Below are positions 27,823 through 36,607 of a stretch of DNA of 64,000 bases, one piece after another. Each line of letters begins with the position of its first letter. The stretch's first letter is position 1. Under the pieces are notes generated by a model. The model worked only from the letters and a program-made list of their open reading frames with translations. It ran no database searches and was not told where the DNA came from. The position numbers and the translations under genes were made by a program. This stretch comes from Arenibacter hampyeongensis (lineage in GTDB: Bacteria > Bacteroidota > Bacteroidia > Flavobacteriales > Flavobacteriaceae), in contig NZ_PIOB01000001.1 in the NCBI RefSeq assembly GCF_002909255.1, positions 186,001 to 250,000 of the forward strand, read 5' to 3'.

Positions 27823-30027
27823 TTAGGACTTATAGAACTTAATGGATTTTGACCCTTCCAGATCGGCCAATGTCAACACATATAAACCAGCGGTTAAATC
27901 TGCGATATAAATTTGCTTTTGTTCCGCTTTCCCTGATCTTACCACTGTACCGTTAAGGGAAACTATTTTATACATGGCATCCTCGGAGACATCCCCATTT
28001 ATGGTCATCGAAGTCTGTACCGGATTGGGGAAAATAGAAAACTGCACTTCTAAGGTCAAGGTTTCATATTCCATATAATCAACAAGTTCGGTTTCTGTTC
28101 CTTTGAAGGTAAAGTACAACTCATTGCTATATTCGGAACTAATATTCTCGGAACAATACGTTTTCACCCTAAGAGAATAGTCCATTCCATCAACCAAATT
28201 TTGTAGCTTAATAAACGAATCAAAGGTGGTTTCTACATTCCATTGGTCCGCACCTTTCTTTTTGTATTCTACTTGGAACAGTGCATCCGTGTTCGCTGAC
28301 CAGTTAAATGTTGCCCCAGTTTCATCGGAATTGGTCAATTCAATATCATCTGGTGTACTAAGAACACAATCCGTAAGGGCAATCCCAGTAACAATAATGG
28401 AAAAATTCTGAGGGCCTTGGTCCAAGTTGTTTTTATGGGTTATAGTAAGGGTGTATTCACCCTTGGCATTCTGAATGTCTATTTTTTCAAATGGATCCAC
28501 TTTATTGTCGCCGTTAACAGCTGGTGCATCTGCCTTGGCCGCATTAAGTTTCCAAGGCAAAAAAGTCTTGCCGTCCTTAGTGATTTTAATGTCCAAATCA
28601 TTCACCAGGGCAGCTGACATATCGTTTAAAGTACCGGAATTAACCGCTCCTGTAGCAGGATCAGTCCAAGAAATAGAAGCCGATAACGGCTCTATTCCAT
28701 TAGCAAGTAATTGATAGGACTTGGTTTCACCTTGCGAAAGAGTCTCTTCTGAAATCATGGCTGAAAATCCTATGTTGGCTATTACCTCTACAGCAGATTT
28801 TGAGTTAATTACACCCCAACCCATTTTGTAATCGGGACCTGGAGCATCCACATCGTCAGCACTGTGCAATACCAATCCTTTTAAAGTAGCTGCCCTCATA
28901 AAACTACCTTCCATTTGTTCGTGATATTCTTGGATCAAAAGCATAGAACCGGTTACGCCAGGTGCAGCTACCGAAGTTCCATTAGCGGTCTCATAGCTTG
29001 TGTCATTATCATTACCGGTAGTGTAGATATTGGTGCCATATGCAGCAATGTCCGGCTTAATACGACCATCATCAACAGGTCCAAAACTGGAATAGGAAGT
29101 TACTGAGGCTCTTAACAATTTCCCCTGATCATTGGTTTCAATATCGGCTGCGGCAACTGTAACACCGTTTTTAGAAGTTGCAAAACCCAACATCAAATCA
29201 AAACCATTGGATACCGAACCAAAAATAGGAGCTTCATTATCTTTACTCCTTTGAGAATTACCGGCAGCAGTCACCATTAAATAATAAGGAGCATTGTACA
29301 TAATCTTATCCCAATCCCTAGAAACTTGGATATAAGATCCAAAATACCAATCCGGCACACGGCTGGACATAATTCCATAAGAGTGGTTGGATAATAGCAA
29401 ACCGTTGGCTGCCATTTCCGCAACTTCAATTTTATCTCTTCTCCAGTCATTGGAAACAGCCTTAGCCTTATACGCTACCCCTTTTGATTTCTTATCCAAT
29501 CCCGAGGCTACCATAATACCGGTAACCCTGGTAGCGTGTGAATCTACTATTTCACTCTGATCCAAAATCTGCACCCTATTGTCAAATTCTTTATGATTTG
29601 TTAATACAGCTCCGGCGTCCCATACTCCGACCAACATGTTCTCTCCATTAATACCTAAATCCAATAAACCATTATCATGTAAGGCGTTTGCCCTTGTAGC
29701 GTTATTTATTTCTGTACTGAAGGTACTGTAATAGAGGGGAGCTCCATCATCTCCAATGGAGGTAAGTTCACTAAAATTTCCGTCTTCCAATCTTTCAGTT
29801 AATTTCCAACCATTGGCTTTGGCCGCCTGTAGCAAGGTATTGTTCTCTTTGGTGAAATTGCTTTTTAGGTCATTTGTAAACACCCCTAATTTTGAGCTAC
29901 GGTACTTATCCTTTATAATATGGATTTGTTTCTCTGTTTGTGCAAACGAAATATTTGCAACAAAGCCAAGAGCAACTAAAAGAAGCCACTTGCGAATCTT
30001 AAACGATGTTGGAGGTACGTAAGACAT
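27823..30027 (-). CDS. S8 subtilisin-like peptidase with T9SS sorting domain
   Basis: A 734-residue secreted serine peptidase. Signal peptide about 1-29. The catalytic triad is Asp137 (LVGVWDAG), His164 (DSHATRVTGIMVA) and Ser352 (NGTSVAAPG), with Asn257 (TAAGNS) as oxyanion residue. A beta-rich domain (about 435-545) follows, then a fibronectin-III-like module (about 545-640). The last 75 residues, from SIFPNPVQTSMTI to IKFYKS, are a type A sorting domain of the type IX secretion system. The protein is thus secreted or attached to the cell surface. A -7 box lies about 29 bp upstream. Confidence 0.93.
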   Translation of the reverse strand: MSYVPPTSFKIRKWLLLVALGFVANISFAQTEKQIHIIKDKYRSSKLGVFTNDLKSNFTKENNTLLQAAKANGWKLTERLEDGNFSELTSIGDDGAPLYYSTFSTEINNATRANALHDNGLLDLGINGENMLVGVWDAGAVLTNHKEFDNRVQILDQSEIVDSHATRVTGIMVASGLDKKSKGVAYKAKAVSNDWRRDKIEVAEMAANGLLLSNHSYGIMSSRVPDWYFGSYIQVSRDWDKIMYNAPYYLMVTAAGNSQRSKDNEAPIFGSVSNGFDLMLGFATSKNGVTVAAADIETNDQGKLLRASVTSYSSFGPVDDGRIKPDIAAYGTNIYTTGNDNDTSYETANGTSVAAPGVTGSMLLIQEYHEQMEGSFMRAATLKGLVLHSADDVDAPGPDYKMGWGVINSKSAVEVIANIGFSAMISEETLSQGETKSYQLLANGIEPLSASISWTDPATGAVNSGTLNDMSAALVNDLDIKITKDGKTFLPWKLNAAKADAPAVNGDNKVDPFEKIDIQNAKGEYTLTITHKNNLDQGPQNFSIIVTGIALTDCVLSTPDDIELTNSDETGATFNWSANTDALFQVEYKKKGADQWNVETTFDSFIKLQNLVDGMDYSLRVKTYCSENISSEYSNELYFTFKGTETELVDYMEYETLTLEVQFSIFPNPVQTSMTINGDVSEDAMYKIVSLNGTVVRSGKAEQKQIYIADLTAGLYVLTLADLEGSKSIKFYKS

Positions 30028-30055
30028 TTTATTTAGTTAGGTAAGATTTGGACTA

Positions 30056-30063
30056 CAAATATA
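30056..30063 (-). promoter_or_regulatory. -7 promoter box for the subtilase gene
   Basis: TATATTTG on the minus strand, 28 bp before the ATG. Confidence 0.5.
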
Positions 30064-30177
30064 CCGTAACGAAAAAATATAATCGATTAACACACCTTTT
30101 TATTCGATGAAACACACTGTTTTGTTGTGAACAGCTAAAAAAACGACATGAACGCTTCCCTTTTAAATGAAAACAAA

Positions 30178-31152
30178 TTAGGAATTGTACTTAAATTGTA
30201 CGTAAACGGGGAAATGATCACTAAATCCGCCCATATATCTTCTGCCAACATAGGTCCTATGAGGATTGCCCTTGTACTTGCCTTTGAACTCGGTCAAGAA
30301 GGATTCATCAAAAATATTGGCCTCACAAAAACTATGGGTACCTTTTTCATAATTGAAAAAATTATGGGAAACGATAATTTGATCAAAAAGACTCCATGAC
30401 CTTCTGTAATTGGCACTCCCCCTATCTGGAGACTTCAATGTTTCCATGGGATTATGTAGCTTATTGCTACTCATCAAGGTTTGAATACTGGCGGAGGAGG
30501 GACCGTCATTAAAATCGCCCATTATAATATAATTGGGATTTTCAACACCTACTTCGATCTGCACCATATAGTCATTAATGGTTTTGGCCGCGGCAATACG
30601 CTTATAATCCGTTTCCACCTCGCCATTCCTTCTGGATGGCCAATGATTTACAAAAACATGCACCTCTTCCCCATTGAGAATACCATAAACATATAAAATA
30701 TCCCTTGTTGTATCTCTTTGCCCGGTTTGGCTATAAACAATCAAAGGAATGGCTTCCGAGCTTATAACTTCAAAATTATCCTTATTGTAAAGTAAGGCAT
30801 TATCTATCCCCCTTTCATCTGGAGAATCATAATGAACATAATGATAGTTGTACCCGTTTAATGGATCTGTTGCCAATAAATCCTGGACTACCTTTTCATT
30901 CTCAACCTCGGCCACCCCAACCAAGACCGGCGGAAGTCCGGTGGATTCACGCCCAATTTCCCCAATAGTTTTTGCTAGTTTGGATAGTTTATTTTGATAG
31001 CGCCTTGGGGTCCACTTTCTAGATCCGTTGGGAGTAAAGTCATCGTCCAAAGTATCTGGATCACCTACGGTGTCGAATAGATTCTCTAAGTTATAGAAAG
31101 CTATAGTGTGCAGGCTATTTACCGATTTCTTCTTAAAAAATGAAAAATTCAT
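30178..31152 (-). CDS. Endonuclease/exonuclease/phosphatase (EEP) family protein
   Basis: A 324-residue EEP-fold hydrolase. Blocks: TIAFYNLENLFDT with the metal-binding Asn/Glu, VLVGVAEVEN, VFVNHWPSRR with the catalytic His, IIMGDFNDGP with the metal-binding Asp/Asn, and GGFSDHFPVYVQF with the final Asp-His pair. All active-site residues are present. The family hydrolyses phosphodiester bonds in nucleic acids or phospholipids, and the substrate is open. No signal peptide is obvious. It is divergent from hflX. Confidence 0.88.
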   Translation of the reverse strand: MNFSFFKKKSVNSLHTIAFYNLENLFDTVGDPDTLDDDFTPNGSRKWTPRRYQNKLSKLAKTIGEIGRESTGLPPVLVGVAEVENEKVVQDLLATDPLNGYNYHYVHYDSPDERGIDNALLYNKDNFEVISSEAIPLIVYSQTGQRDTTRDILYVYGILNGEEVHVFVNHWPSRRNGEVETDYKRIAAAKTINDYMVQIEVGVENPNYIIMGDFNDGPSSASIQTLMSSNKLHNPMETLKSPDRGSANYRRSWSLFDQIIVSHNFFNYEKGTHSFCEANIFDESFLTEFKGKYKGNPHRTYVGRRYMGGFSDHFPVYVQFKYNS

Positions 31153-31190
31153 TCAAAATTTTTAACCGTTTGCTAAAATACAAAAATCCC

Positions 31191-31220
31191 TTGGCAAGTA
31201 TTGATTAGATTTGTACTTTA
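31191..31220 (+). promoter_or_regulatory. hflX: Promoter candidate for hflX
   Basis: TTG (31191-31193), 20 bp, then TACTTTA (31214-31220), close to TTTG-N19/21-TAnnTTTG. It ends about 9 bp before the ATG at 31230. Confidence 0.4.
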
Positions 31221-31229
31221 AATAAGCAT

Positions 31230-32441
31230 ATGCTAGAGAAGAAGAACATAGAATACGAAAAAGTGGTACTCATTGGAGTAATGAATAAGGACCAGAATGA
31301 GGAAAAGGTAACTGAATATTTGGATGAACTTGAATTCCTTACCTACACTGCCGGTGGAGAGGTTTGCAAACGCTTTGTACAACGAATAGACTTGCCCAAC
31401 CCGAAAACCTATATTGGAAGTGGTAAAATATTGGAAGTGGAAGCCTATGTTAAGAGCAATGACATTGGGTCTGTTATTTTTGATGACGAACTTACCCCAG
31501 GACAACAGCGTAACATTGAAAGGCTATTGAAATGTAAGATTCTAGACCGTACCAGCCTAATCCTGGATATTTTTGCCCAAAGGGCACAGACGAGCTATGC
31601 GCGCACCCAAGTAGAATTGGCCCAATATGAATATTTACTCCCTAGACTTACTGGTTTATGGACTCACTTGGAGCGACAAAAAGGGGGTATTGGCATGCGT
31701 GGACCTGGTGAAACTGAAATAGAGACCGATAGGCGTATTGTTCGTGACCGAATTACCCTCTTGAAGAAAAAGTTGCTGAAGGTAGATAAACAGATGGAGA
31801 CCCAAAGGGGAAATCGCGGGGCACTGGTCCGTGTTGCCTTGGTAGGGTATACCAACGTTGGCAAATCTACCCTGATGAACGTTATAAGCAAGAGTGATGT
31901 CTTTGCAGAAAACAAGCTGTTCGCAACCTTGGACACTACCGTTAGGAAAGTAGTTATAGGTAACCTCCCTTTTCTCTTAAGTGATACGGTTGGATTTATA
32001 AGAAAACTGCCAACACAATTGGTAGAAAGTTTTAAAAGTACATTGGATGAAGTGCGTGAAGCGGATCTTTTATTACATATTGTTGATATTTCCCATCCAA
32101 ATTTCGAAGAGCACATTGATTCAGTAAACCAAATTCTGACGGAAATAAAAAGTTCGGACAAAAAAACCATTATGGTCTTTAATAAAATAGATCAATTTGA
32201 ACATAAAACCATAGATGATGACGATTTGATTACGGAAAGAACCAACAAACACTTCACCATAGAAGAATGGAAAAATACCTGGATGCGGCGTGTAGGTGAT
32301 AGGGCCTTATTTATTTCGGCATTAAATAAAGAGAATTTGGAGGAATTTAGAAAACGTGTTTATGATGAGGTTAGGGACATTCACATTACACGATTTCCAT
32401 ATAACAACTTCCTTTATCCAGAACATTTGGATGAATATTAA
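31230..32441 (+). CDS. hflX: Ribosome-associated GTPase HflX
   Basis: A 403-residue GTPase that binds the large ribosomal subunit and, in other bacteria, splits stalled ribosomes. The N-terminal HflX domain contains TAGGEVCKRFVQR and YIGSGKI. The GIGMRGPGETEIETDRR linker is diagnostic. The G domain has G1 GYTNVGKST (206-214), G3 DTVGFIRKLP, and G4 NKID. Length normal for the Bacteroidota form. An inverted repeat about 70 bp after the stop may end the transcript. Confidence 0.95.
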   Translation: MLEKKNIEYEKVVLIGVMNKDQNEEKVTEYLDELEFLTYTAGGEVCKRFVQRIDLPNPKTYIGSGKILEVEAYVKSNDIGSVIFDDELTPGQQRNIERLLKCKILDRTSLILDIFAQRAQTSYARTQVELAQYEYLLPRLTGLWTHLERQKGGIGMRGPGETEIETDRRIVRDRITLLKKKLLKVDKQMETQRGNRGALVRVALVGYTNVGKSTLMNVISKSDVFAENKLFATLDTTVRKVVIGNLPFLLSDTVGFIRKLPTQLVESFKSTLDEVREADLLLHIVDISHPNFEEHIDSVNQILTEIKSSDKKTIMVFNKIDQFEHKTIDDDDLITERTNKHFTIEEWKNTWMRRVGDRALFISALNKENLEEFRKRVYDEVRDIHITRFPYNNFLYPEHLDEY

Positions 32442-32513
32442 TATAGGCCACCTCGCTAATTCCATCTAAATATTATTTTTATAAATTATTTATTGTCATG
32501 GCAGCAAGTAGAT

Positions 32514-32538
32514 AAAGGTATTGAATATCAATACCTTT
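32514..32538 (+). terminator. Hairpin after hflX
   Basis: AAAGGTATTGA and TCAATACCTTT form a perfect 11-bp stem with a 3-nt loop. The following T run is weak (TGAATATTTT). Confidence 0.45.
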
Positions 32539-32627
32539 TGAATATTTTCCTTAAACTGGATGGACAAGCAAAACTTACCCATATCCTAAAGTACTGGTCA
32601 TTACATAAAAGAGTTTTGTTGGAGTCA

Positions 32628-32635
32628 TAATTTTG
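32628..32635 (+). promoter_or_regulatory. -7 promoter box of the amidoligase cluster
   Basis: TAATTTTG, an exact TAnnTTTG, about 50 bp before the first gene of the cluster. No convincing -33 box. Confidence 0.45.
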
Positions 32636-32684
32636 GCTAACTTTAAGACAAGGAGATACTTCCCCGACCATTAACAACTACATA

Positions 32685-33389
32685 TTGGAAGAGAACTATC
32701 ATAAATGGTATTCACCTAATCTGGGCAAAGAAATGGAAATGATGGTTTATGGCCATTGGGGCTATCCTTTGTTAATTTTTCCAACTACCAGGGGAAGGTA
32801 TTACGAAAGCAAGGATTTTCACTTAATAGAATCCATTTCTTGGTTCATTGAACAAGGTAAGGTAAAGGTTTATTGCTTGGACAGTATTGATGAATTCAGT
32901 TGGTATAATAGATCTATACACCCCGCAGACCGCGTTAAAAACCATATCTGGTACGATAAGATGATATTAGAGGAAGTAGTTGCCAAAGTACAGCATGAAT
33001 CCCCTATAGGCAAGGTGGCCGTTTCCGGATGTAGTTTCGGAGGTTACCAAGCTGGTAATTTTGCCTTTAGGCATCCAGAAAAGGTAAGTCATCTCTTTAC
33101 TATGAGCGCAGCCTTTGATATAAGGGACCAAATGGACGGATACTATGACGATAATGTGTATTTTAATAATCCCGTTGATTATTTGCCAGGCACGTCCAAT
33201 CCTGAGCTTTATAACATGAAAATCATTTTAGGCACCAGTGAACATGATATTTGTTTGGGAGCAAACCTTAAAATGTCGGAAATTTTAAAAAATAAAGGTA
33301 TCGACCATTGGTTGGACAATAGACCCAATGCCAGTCATGATTGGCCCATATGGAGAGAAATGCTTCCCCACTATTTATCGCTAATGTAA
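32685..33389 (+). CDS. Alpha/beta hydrolase, esterase-like
   Basis: A 234-residue cytoplasmic alpha/beta hydrolase. The nucleophile elbow is VSGCSFGGYQ with Ser117. An Asp in LGTSEHDICLG and a His in NASHDWPIW complete a plausible triad. It resembles the putative esterase (esterase D-like) family. No ATG fits the N-terminus, so the start is a TTG at 32685. The N-terminal EENYHKWYSPNLGK would be lost with the next ATG. First gene of a five-gene run, 20 bp ahead of an ATP-grasp gene. It might hydrolyse or transfer an acyl group on the product of that cluster. Confidence 0.8.
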   Translation: MEENYHKWYSPNLGKEMEMMVYGHWGYPLLIFPTTRGRYYESKDFHLIESISWFIEQGKVKVYCLDSIDEFSWYNRSIHPADRVKNHIWYDKMILEEVVAKVQHESPIGKVAVSGCSFGGYQAGNFAFRHPEKVSHLFTMSAAFDIRDQMDGYYDDNVYFNNPVDYLPGTSNPELYNMKIILGTSEHDICLGANLKMSEILKNKGIDHWLDNRPNASHDWPIWREMLPHYLSLM

Positions 33390-33409
33390 AATTTAACACC
33401 ATAAAAACT

Positions 33410-34627
33410 ATGAAAAAAATTGGAATACTCTTCGGTCAGGAAAATACCTTTCCTCAAGCCTTTATAGATAGAATAAACGAAAAAAATATAAAAGGCATCA
33501 TGGCCGAGGCCGTGATGATAGATATGGTAATGCAGGCAGACCCTACGGAATATGCCGTTATCATTGATCGTATTTCTCAGGACGTTCCCTTCTATAGGGC
33601 ATATTTAAAAAATGCGGCCATATCCGGCACAGCAGTACTTAACAATCCTTTTTGGTGGAGTGCGGATGAAAAATTTTTCAATAATTCCTTAGCCATAAAA
33701 ACTGGAGTCCCGGTACCAAAAACAGTGCTTCTACCTTCGAAGGATAGGCCGGACGATACGAACGAGAATTCTTTCAGGAATCTAAAATACCCCTTGGACT
33801 GGGAAAGTATTTTTGAACATATTGGTTTTCCCGCCTATATGAAACCTTTTGCAGGTGGTGGCTGGAAAAATGTGTATAAACTGAACAATTCCGATGAATT
33901 TTTTAAGAGTCACAGCGAAACTGGGCAACTCATTATGATGTTGCAGGAAGAAATCGTGTTTAGCGAATATTTCCGTTGCTATTGCCTTGGTGGCAATGAG
34001 GTACGTATTATGCAATATGAGCCGCGCAATCCACATCACTTAAGATATGTACATGACGGTCCTCCATTGAGTAAAAAACTTTTGGATACGGTTAAGGACT
34101 ATACGATAAAATTGAATGCCGCTCTAGGCTATGATTTCAACACAGTGGAGTTTGCGGTTAGGGACGGAATTCCTTACGCCATAGATTTTTGCAATCCCGC
34201 GCCGGATGCAGATGTTAATTCCGTTGGCCAGGAAAATTTTGATTGGGTGGTAGAGACTGCAGCAAATATGGCCATTAAAAGGGCTCAAGCGCATAAACCA
34301 GGTCAAGTGAATTTAACCTGGGGAACATTTGTTAAGAATGCCGCCGCCCCCAATTCTCCCAAACCAGCAGTTAAAAAGTCCCCTGCGGTGTTAAAAGCGA
34401 AAAACACTCCCGCAAAAGTAGCAACACCTGCAGCAAAACCCCCAGCTGCAAAAAAAGCTCCGGTAAAGGCAGCAGCGACTAAAGCGAAAACGGCAAGTCC
34501 TACGGCCAAAAAACCGATCAAAAAAGCCACAACTAAAAAAACAACGGCAACAAAATCAAAAACCACAACGCCGACAACCAAAAAACCGGTTAAAAAGGCC
34601 ACAACAACCAAAAGCAAATCAAAATAA
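33410..34627 (+). CDS. ATP-grasp enzyme with histone H1-like C-terminal tail
   Basis: A 405-residue protein in two parts. Residues 1-310 are an ATP-grasp ligase-like core: FPAYMKPFAGGGWKNVYKL with Lys145 is the ATP-binding lysine region, followed by the EYFRCYCLGGNEVRIMQYEP block and AIDFCNPAPDADVNSVG as the metal-binding region. Residues 311-405 are a low-complexity tail of Lys, Ala, Thr and Pro with repeats such as KKPVKKATT and AAKKAPVKAAATKAK, like histone H1 or AlgP tails. The core should form an amide or similar bond using ATP; the tail could bind DNA, RNA or polyphosphate. It is followed by a GCS2-type ligase at 36 bp. Substrate unknown. Confidence 0.82.
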   Translation: MKKIGILFGQENTFPQAFIDRINEKNIKGIMAEAVMIDMVMQADPTEYAVIIDRISQDVPFYRAYLKNAAISGTAVLNNPFWWSADEKFFNNSLAIKTGVPVPKTVLLPSKDRPDDTNENSFRNLKYPLDWESIFEHIGFPAYMKPFAGGGWKNVYKLNNSDEFFKSHSETGQLIMMLQEEIVFSEYFRCYCLGGNEVRIMQYEPRNPHHLRYVHDGPPLSKKLLDTVKDYTIKLNAALGYDFNTVEFAVRDGIPYAIDFCNPAPDADVNSVGQENFDWVVETAANMAIKRAQAHKPGQVNLTWGTFVKNAAAPNSPKPAVKKSPAVLKAKNTPAKVATPAAKPPAAKKAPVKAAATKAKTASPTAKKPIKKATTKKTTATKSKTTTPTTKKPVKKATTTKSKSK

Positions 34628-34663
34628 TTTTGAAATTGTCCAAACTCTAATACGAGGACACCA

Positions 34664-35758
34664 ATGGATTTTACATTAGGAGTAGAAGAAGAATATCAGG
34701 TAATAGATCCCAAGACCCGTGAGTTGACCTCGCATGAGCAAAAAATTGTTGAAATTGCCGATGAAATATTGGAAGGCCAAGTAAAGGCGGAAATGCATCA
34801 GGCGGTAGTTGAGGTGGGTACGGTCATTTGCAAGGATATTAAAGAAGTTAGATCGCAAGTAACACATTTGCGTAAAACCATATCCGAGGTGGCTGCCAGT
34901 CTAGACCTTCGAATAGCTGCAGCTGGCACTCACCCTTTCTCGGAATGGGAGAAACAATTGATTACTGTGCACCCCCGATATGATGAAATTGTACAGGAAT
35001 TACAGGATGCCGCCAGGTCCAATCTTATCTTTGGCCTGCATGTTCATGTAGGCATAGAGGATAGGGAAATGGCAATACACATTTATAATTCTGTTCGCTA
35101 CTTTTTGCCCCATATTTACGCACTTTCAACCAACTCCCCATTTTGGGAGGGTAGAAACACAGGCTTTAAATCTTTCCGTACCAAAGTCTTTGATAAATTT
35201 CCACGTACAGGTATCCCAGATTTCTTTACCGGTGCTGGGGAATATGAGAGATATGTTAATCTCTTGGTACAGACGAAGTGTATTGACAACGCCAAAAAAA
35301 TATGGTGGGATGTAAGGGTGCACCCTTTTTTCCCGACAATCGAATTTAGGATTTGTGATGTGCCTTTAACAGTGGATGAAACCGTAACCATAACGGCATT
35401 AATACAGGCCTTGGTAGCCAAACTTTATATTTTAAGAAGGAGCAACCTAAACTTCATTATTTACAAAAGGGCATTGATCAACGAAAACAAATGGCGGGCC
35501 TCAAGATATGGAATTGAAGGCAAGATGATCGACTTTGGAAAATCTATTGAAGTTCCTACAAAAGAATTAATTTTGGAGCTGCTAGAGTTTGTAGATGATG
35601 TGGTAGATGACTTGGGAAGTAGGGATGAAATCAATAAGGTCCATAAAATTTTAAAAGAAGGGACTGGGGCGGACAGACAACTGGCCGTTTTTGAAAAAAC
35701 CAAAAACCTTAATGATGTGGTCGATTTTATTTTGAAGGAGACGGTTTCAGGGATTTAA
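34664..35758 (+). CDS. Carboxylate-amine ligase, YbdK/GCS2 family
   Basis: A 364-residue enzyme of the glutamate-cysteine ligase family 2. The start DFTLGVEEEYQVIDP carries the metal-binding Glu cluster. GTHPFSEW, FGLHVHVGIEDREMAI and STNSPFWEGRNTGFKSFRTKVFDKFPRTG are further hallmarks. IEFRICDVPLTVDE lies near the end. The E. coli homologue YbdK makes gamma-glutamylcysteine weakly, and the physiological substrate is not settled. Here it is flanked by ATP-grasp and glutamine amidotransferase genes, so it probably joins an amino acid to the product of the neighbouring enzymes. Confidence 0.92.
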   Translation: MDFTLGVEEEYQVIDPKTRELTSHEQKIVEIADEILEGQVKAEMHQAVVEVGTVICKDIKEVRSQVTHLRKTISEVAASLDLRIAAAGTHPFSEWEKQLITVHPRYDEIVQELQDAARSNLIFGLHVHVGIEDREMAIHIYNSVRYFLPHIYALSTNSPFWEGRNTGFKSFRTKVFDKFPRTGIPDFFTGAGEYERYVNLLVQTKCIDNAKKIWWDVRVHPFFPTIEFRICDVPLTVDETVTITALIQALVAKLYILRRSNLNFIIYKRALINENKWRASRYGIEGKMIDFGKSIEVPTKELILELLEFVDDVVDDLGSRDEINKVHKILKEGTGADRQLAVFEKTKNLNDVVDFILKETVSGI

Positions 35759-35771
35759 ATGAACAAGAGAA

Positions 35772-36596
35772 ATGTTGGATAGAAAGAAAAAGATTGCAGT
35801 TTTAGATTTATACAATGGTATTCCCAATCAAGGGTTGAGATGCATTCGGGAAATATTGGAGAAATTTAGCCAAGAGGCCGATTACCAATTTTTTGATGTT
35901 AGGACCAAAAATGAAGTTCCCGATACCAGCTATGATATCTATATATCCTCAGGTGGTCCAGGAAATCCTCTGGAAGGGAATGGAATATGGGATAAAAAGT
36001 ATTATTCCCTTATTGACGAACTATGGGATCATAATAAAAATGGGCACTATCCAAAAAAATACGTGTTCTTTATTTGTCATTCATATCAAATGGTCTGTCA
36101 TCATTTTGGTCTTGGAGAAATTACAAAACGCAAATCTCCCTCTTTCGGCATCCTGCCCATCCATAAGACCAAAAATGGAATAGCAGATGAATTGTTCTCC
36201 AAATTGCCCGATCCTTTCTTTGCCGTGGATTCGAGGGATTGGCAACTTATCCAACCCCGATTGAAAGTTTTTGAGGAAAAAGGAGCTAAAATATTGGCTT
36301 TGGAAAAAATAAGGACACATGTGGAATACGAAAGGGCCATTATGGCCGTACGTTTTTCCAAGGAATTTGTCGGAGTACAATTTCATCCCGAGGCTGAACC
36401 TGTTAGTATGGAAGTGCACTTTGCCAAACCTGAAAACGAAGAGAAAGTAATTGCCACTTATGGGAAAAGAAAATATAACAATATGATGACCCATATTAGG
36501 GATACCGATAAATTGGAATCTACCTACAATTCCATAATACCTGGATTCATTGAAAATGCCATTAAAAAAATTGGATTATCCAAGCAACTCTCTTAA
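35772..36596 (+). CDS. Class I glutamine amidotransferase-like protein
   Basis: A 274-residue GATase1 protein. The nucleophile is Cys102 in FFICHSYQMVCHHFG, and the His/Glu pair is His205 and Glu207 in GVQFHPEAEP. ISSGGPGNP (59-66) forms the oxyanion strand. The triad is complete, so it should release ammonia from glutamine or cleave a gamma-glutamyl bond. It differs from GuaA, as no synthetase domain is attached. It lies 13 bp after the GCS2 gene and 11 bp before an ATP-grasp-like gene, so ammonia may be passed to a partner. About 60 residues beyond the GATase core are of unknown function. Confidence 0.88.
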   Translation: MLDRKKKIAVLDLYNGIPNQGLRCIREILEKFSQEADYQFFDVRTKNEVPDTSYDIYISSGGPGNPLEGNGIWDKKYYSLIDELWDHNKNGHYPKKYVFFICHSYQMVCHHFGLGEITKRKSPSFGILPIHKTKNGIADELFSKLPDPFFAVDSRDWQLIQPRLKVFEEKGAKILALEKIRTHVEYERAIMAVRFSKEFVGVQFHPEAEPVSMEVHFAKPENEEKVIATYGKRKYNNMMTHIRDTDKLESTYNSIIPGFIENAIKKIGLSKQLS

Positions 36597-36607
36597 TATA
36601 GGATTTC

